From Gamarada debralockiae (taxonomy: Eukaryota; Ascomycota; Leotiomycetes; Helotiales; Hyphodiscaceae), in the NCBI GenBank assembly GCA_002803225.1, contig NXFV01001795.1, positions 1-10,284 of the forward strand: a DNA stretch of 10,284 nucleotides, written 5' to 3'. Under the pieces are notes generated by a model. The model ran no database searches. It saw nothing but the letters and a program-made list of their open reading frames with translations, and was not told where the DNA came from. A program made the position numbers and the translations under genes. Of this stretch, positions 7,821 to 10,284 are shown piece after piece. Each line of letters begins with the position of its first letter. The stretch's first letter is position 1.

Positions 7821-8010
7821 GCTGGGCATATGAGAGAATACATGTAGCCGAATCAAGAGTCATGACGCTTTCCTTGCTGCTGAAACTATCCCCTTCAAAT
7901 GCCAGCAACCTGTACGCAGGCCAAGCCAGGGAAAAAAAAATTCCATCAAAGGCCTTAATGTAATAAAGAGATAAATCATTAGCAGAAAGCATCGACGGGG
8001 ACACAAATTA

Positions 8011-8271
8011 CCCCAAGGGAGACAAAGAGATGGATAAAAGTACAATTTTGGTATTGGCCATGGTTGAAAGAGTGAACATTTGCCTGACGAGGTAAGGATG
8101 TCATGTTCGAGGTGAGGAATTCTCCAAATGCCTGGGTTTTCATGAGGGGAGTTGTCTACCAGTCCGGAGGTCAGCAACTACCTTATCGACAAAACCCAAT
8201 TTTCTGTTTCGCGAATATCGCGAAAACCGAATACTGACTGTTGCCCCTACCTTTTGCAGTCGTACAAAAGC
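8011..8271. other. Stretch with no assignable gene between pseudogene and AT-rich block
   Basis: About 260 bp of ordinary composition. It may contain further upstream codons of the GH106-like pseudogene, but no minus-strand frame gives recognisable family segments. A near-perfect palindrome lies at 8207-8225, about 50 bp before the composition changes. Confidence 0.4.
8207..8225. repeat. Palindrome TTTCGCGA-ATA-TCGCGAAA
   Basis: Two perfect 8 bp arms around a 3 bp centre, rich in CpG, standing just before the AT-rich block. It could be a regulator site or part of the terminal sequence of the repeat that follows. No second copy is in the window. Confidence 0.5.
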
Positions 8272-10284
8272 CTTAGCTAATATCTCTTTTTATTCTTTTA
8301 CTTCTTTTTATTATATAGAATAATATCTCATCCTTTAATTCCTTTGGATTCCTTTAAGGAAGAGATCCGCGTATAGTTTTTCGATAATCTACTTGATTTA
8401 GTAGCTATTACAAGCCGTATATCCCTCCGATTAAATTAGCCTTATACTCCTTATATAATCTAAAGGCGTCTTTATAAATAAGGCTTCTATAAAAGAAATA
8501 GGATTTAAGAGACCTCTTAGCTATAATTAAGGATTATAGTCCTTTTTTAAATGTCCTATATTAATAGGAATATTATATAATAGCTTTAAAGAGATAACCT
8601 AGGAATACTCTTTAAAAGATAAGTAACTATAATTAAGAAGAAGATAAATCTAGTCTAAAGAATAACTATTTAGAAGTAGCGATAAGTAAATAAGTAACTT
8701 AAAGGCCTTATATAATAGGAGCTTAATAGTAGGGCAATTAAAGGATATAAAAAACGTCTTCTTAAAAAGTAATTTAAGATAAAGGGCTATATTATAACTA
8801 AAAAGAGTCTCTTTATAATTATCAAACGACTTGATCTTAAGAGATTAGACTATTATATAAGAGACTTAAATTAAAGAAAGAAAGAATATATTATTCTTAA
8901 TCTAGACTATCTTTAGTTAATTAATAAGTATAATAAGTTATCTCTCTTTAGATTTAAGATCTATATTACTATTAATATATATTCTTAGTATATTATTTGG
9001 ATATATATTAGGATTTTTAATTATATAACTTATTTAGTCCTTTAATAATATCTCTATATTATTATAAAGAAAGGGTACTAGCTATATATTATTTAATCTA
9101 ATTATAAGAAGGAAATAGTCCTTATAGCAAAAATCTATTATACTTTTACTTATATAATATAAGATAATCCTTAATTTTATATTTTTGAGTATTAGCTCTA
9201 TAGGATAAGTAATAAAAATTAATAAATTAAGTCGTAATAGTCTTAGCTATAGAAGTCTTAATTATATATATAAAGAGTAAGTTTCTCTATCTTATATAAT
9301 AATTTTATATTAATCTTTATATTAATTATTTTTGTCTTATATAATAATTTTATATTAATCTTTATATTAATTATTTCTATTTTATATAATAATTTTATAT
9401 TAATCTTTATACTAATTATTCTTAAGATTACTTCCTTTATCTTTAGAAATCTTATTAATATAATAATAGGAATTTAGTAAATATAATTATAATACTAGTA
9501 GTTTATATGCCTATTATATAATAGGCTGTAATAGGATATAAAGATTTATAAAATATTTATTATATCTAAAAATAATTTAATTATTTAAATATAATTTTTA
9601 AATAACTATAGCTTTTATATAATAATCCTTTAACTAGAGAATATAAGTTGTATAGGGTCTTAATTAACCTTAAATTTACTAAGATAATTAAGGATTTAAT
9701 AGAGGAGTAAAGTAAGTTTATACTTTCTTTATTATAACTTTGTTAATTATAATACTTTGATCTCTTATATAATAATTATAAAAAGAAGATAAGCTAATAG
9801 TATAGAATTAAATAATTATCTTTTAATAAAAACCTTAGATTAATATTACTAAGAACTAGTATTATATAGTATTAACTTAGATACTTTATCTATAGGTAAT
9901 ATTAGTTTTAATAGGGGAATAGGAAGTAATAGAATATATATTTAAGTATATATATACCTTTAGACTATTATATAATAATATATTAAGTTAGGAAATATAC
10001 CTATTTTATTAATTTATTTAAAACTAAAAGGTAGATATAAAGCTATTATAGCTTTTAGAGATACTTTATAGGATATTATTAAGTTTAATATAAACTTTAT
10101 ATAATAAAGAGAAGATATTAAGATTTAGCTTATAACTAAATAAGTATACTTTAAGAAATTTAAAAAAGATAAACTAGCTAATAAAGTCTAGTTAAATATT
10201 TAAGTAGAATCCTTATATTATCTTAATAATACTTAAATAATTAATCTTTAGATATATTATATAATAATATTATATCTTATTACT
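8272..10284. repeat. AT-saturated block, probable RIP-degraded transposable element(s), runs off the window
   Basis: Composition changes within a few tens of bases near 8272 to A/T-dominated sequence full of TATATAATA, TTAATT and CTTATA strings. CpA and TpG are almost absent over long stretches while TpA is everywhere, the expected product of RIP, which turns CpA into TpA on both strands. All six frames are dense in TAA/TAG while TGA is nearly missing, which follows from the same bias. No ORF, terminal repeat or recognisable transposase/reverse transcriptase survives. It is most likely an old, heavily mutated transposon or nest of them. A mitochondrial origin is less likely given the extreme TpA bias and lack of any open frame. 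Confidence 0.78.
9291..9425. repeat. 45 bp tandem repeat, three copies, inside the AT-rich block
   Basis: Units start at 9291, 9336 and 9381, each beginning (C/T)TTATATAATAATTTTATA and continuing TTAATCTTTATA(T/C)TAATTATT. Copies 1 and 2 are identical for the first 41 positions; copy 3 differs at a few sites, mostly C/T. Exactly 45 bp period. May be a subterminal or LTR-internal repeat of the decayed element. Confidence 0.85.

Larger units (their letters stand above)
6011..8010 (-). pseudogene. GH106-like secreted glycoside hydrolase, C-terminal remnant, broken and split by a transposon
   Basis: Pieces read in order along the minus strand match what I recall of the C-terminal half of large fungal secreted proteins annotated as glycoside hydrolase family 106-like (alpha-L-rhamnosidase type, usually about 1,000 aa). 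Upstream piece (about 8010-7818): LSANDLSLYYIKAFDG, WPAYRLLAFEG and MTLDSATCILSYAQL. After the transposon (7122 down): SLPILIVSN, then a TAG (7093-7095), an open run to DLWTGAMTP ending at a TGA (6730-6732), and further weakly matching codons. Next come IQLDELRG in another frame, DVSGIRIYNPTFNF (about 6361), a shifted beta-sandwich piece LPPADQLTVEFDIGAWL (about 6239-6180), back-shifted LEVEVAANF, and QPNDFG before a TAG at 6011. At least two nonsense codons and three frame changes are visible. No N-terminal half or signal peptide was found. Family name is from memory; the broken state is firm. Confidence 0.75.

Noticed and set aside
9291..9425. CRISPR-like array
   Set aside because: The 45 bp units are contiguous tandem copies without unique spacers, in a fungal genome context.
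9541..10284. A plus-strand frame in which nearly all stops are TAA/TAG, as if glutamine codons had been mutated
   Set aside because: In TpA-saturated DNA every frame shows this pattern, so it does not identify an ancestral coding frame. No transposase or reverse transcriptase motif was recognisable.
8272..10284. Mitochondrial DNA or a centromere as explanation for the AT-rich block
   Set aside because: There are no open mitochondrial-type frames or tRNAs visible, and the CpA/TpG depletion points to RIP. A centromere cannot be judged from 2 kb.

Overview
The window looks like nuclear DNA from a filamentous ascomycete (Pezizomycotina). Three things point there: genes split by many 45-72 nt GT..AG introns with CTAAC/CTGAC-type branch sites, a fungal rhodopsin-type seven-helix membrane protein, and a 2 kb AT-saturated block that looks like the product of repeat-induced point mutation (RIP). 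No finer taxonomy can be supported from the sequence alone.

Layout. All recognisable genes lie on the minus strand. At the left edge (1-63) there may be the first codons of a gene running out of the window. Positions 291-1948 hold an intact eight-exon FAD-dependent monooxygenase of the salicylate-hydroxylase-like group; the spliced model is 420 aa and carries all three flavoprotein hydroxylase motifs. Positions 2345-2962 hold an uninterrupted 205 aa DUF1349 protein with a TATA box upstream. Positions 3648-5156 hold an intact eight-exon, 376 aa, seven-helix protein of the fungal rhodopsin/PTH11-like group, including a 31 nt exon.

From about 6011 to 8010 lies a broken copy of a large secreted fungal glycoside-hydrolase-like protein (GH106-like). 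Only its C-terminal part remains, with several nonsense codons and frameshifts. It is interrupted at 7125-7817 by a 693 bp transposable element with roughly 60 bp imperfect terminal inverted repeats and a TTA target duplication, consistent with a non-autonomous PIF/Harbinger (MITE-like) element. Removing the element and one TTA rejoins the reading frame.

From about 8272 to the end the composition changes abruptly to very AT-rich sequence almost lacking CpA and TpG. This is read as a RIP-degraded repeat; a 45 bp unit is present three times inside it (9291-9425).

Nothing shows that the three intact genes form one pathway. The arrangement (oxidoreductase, small DUF1349 protein, orphan receptor-like membrane protein, then a decaying hydrolase gene, a MITE and a RIP block) resembles a gene-rich segment running into a repeat-rich, fast-decaying compartment. 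I found no convincing new multi-gene system. The most instructive parts are the nested MITE-in-pseudogene structure, the composition boundary, and an unexplained 82-codon open stretch at 5330-5575.
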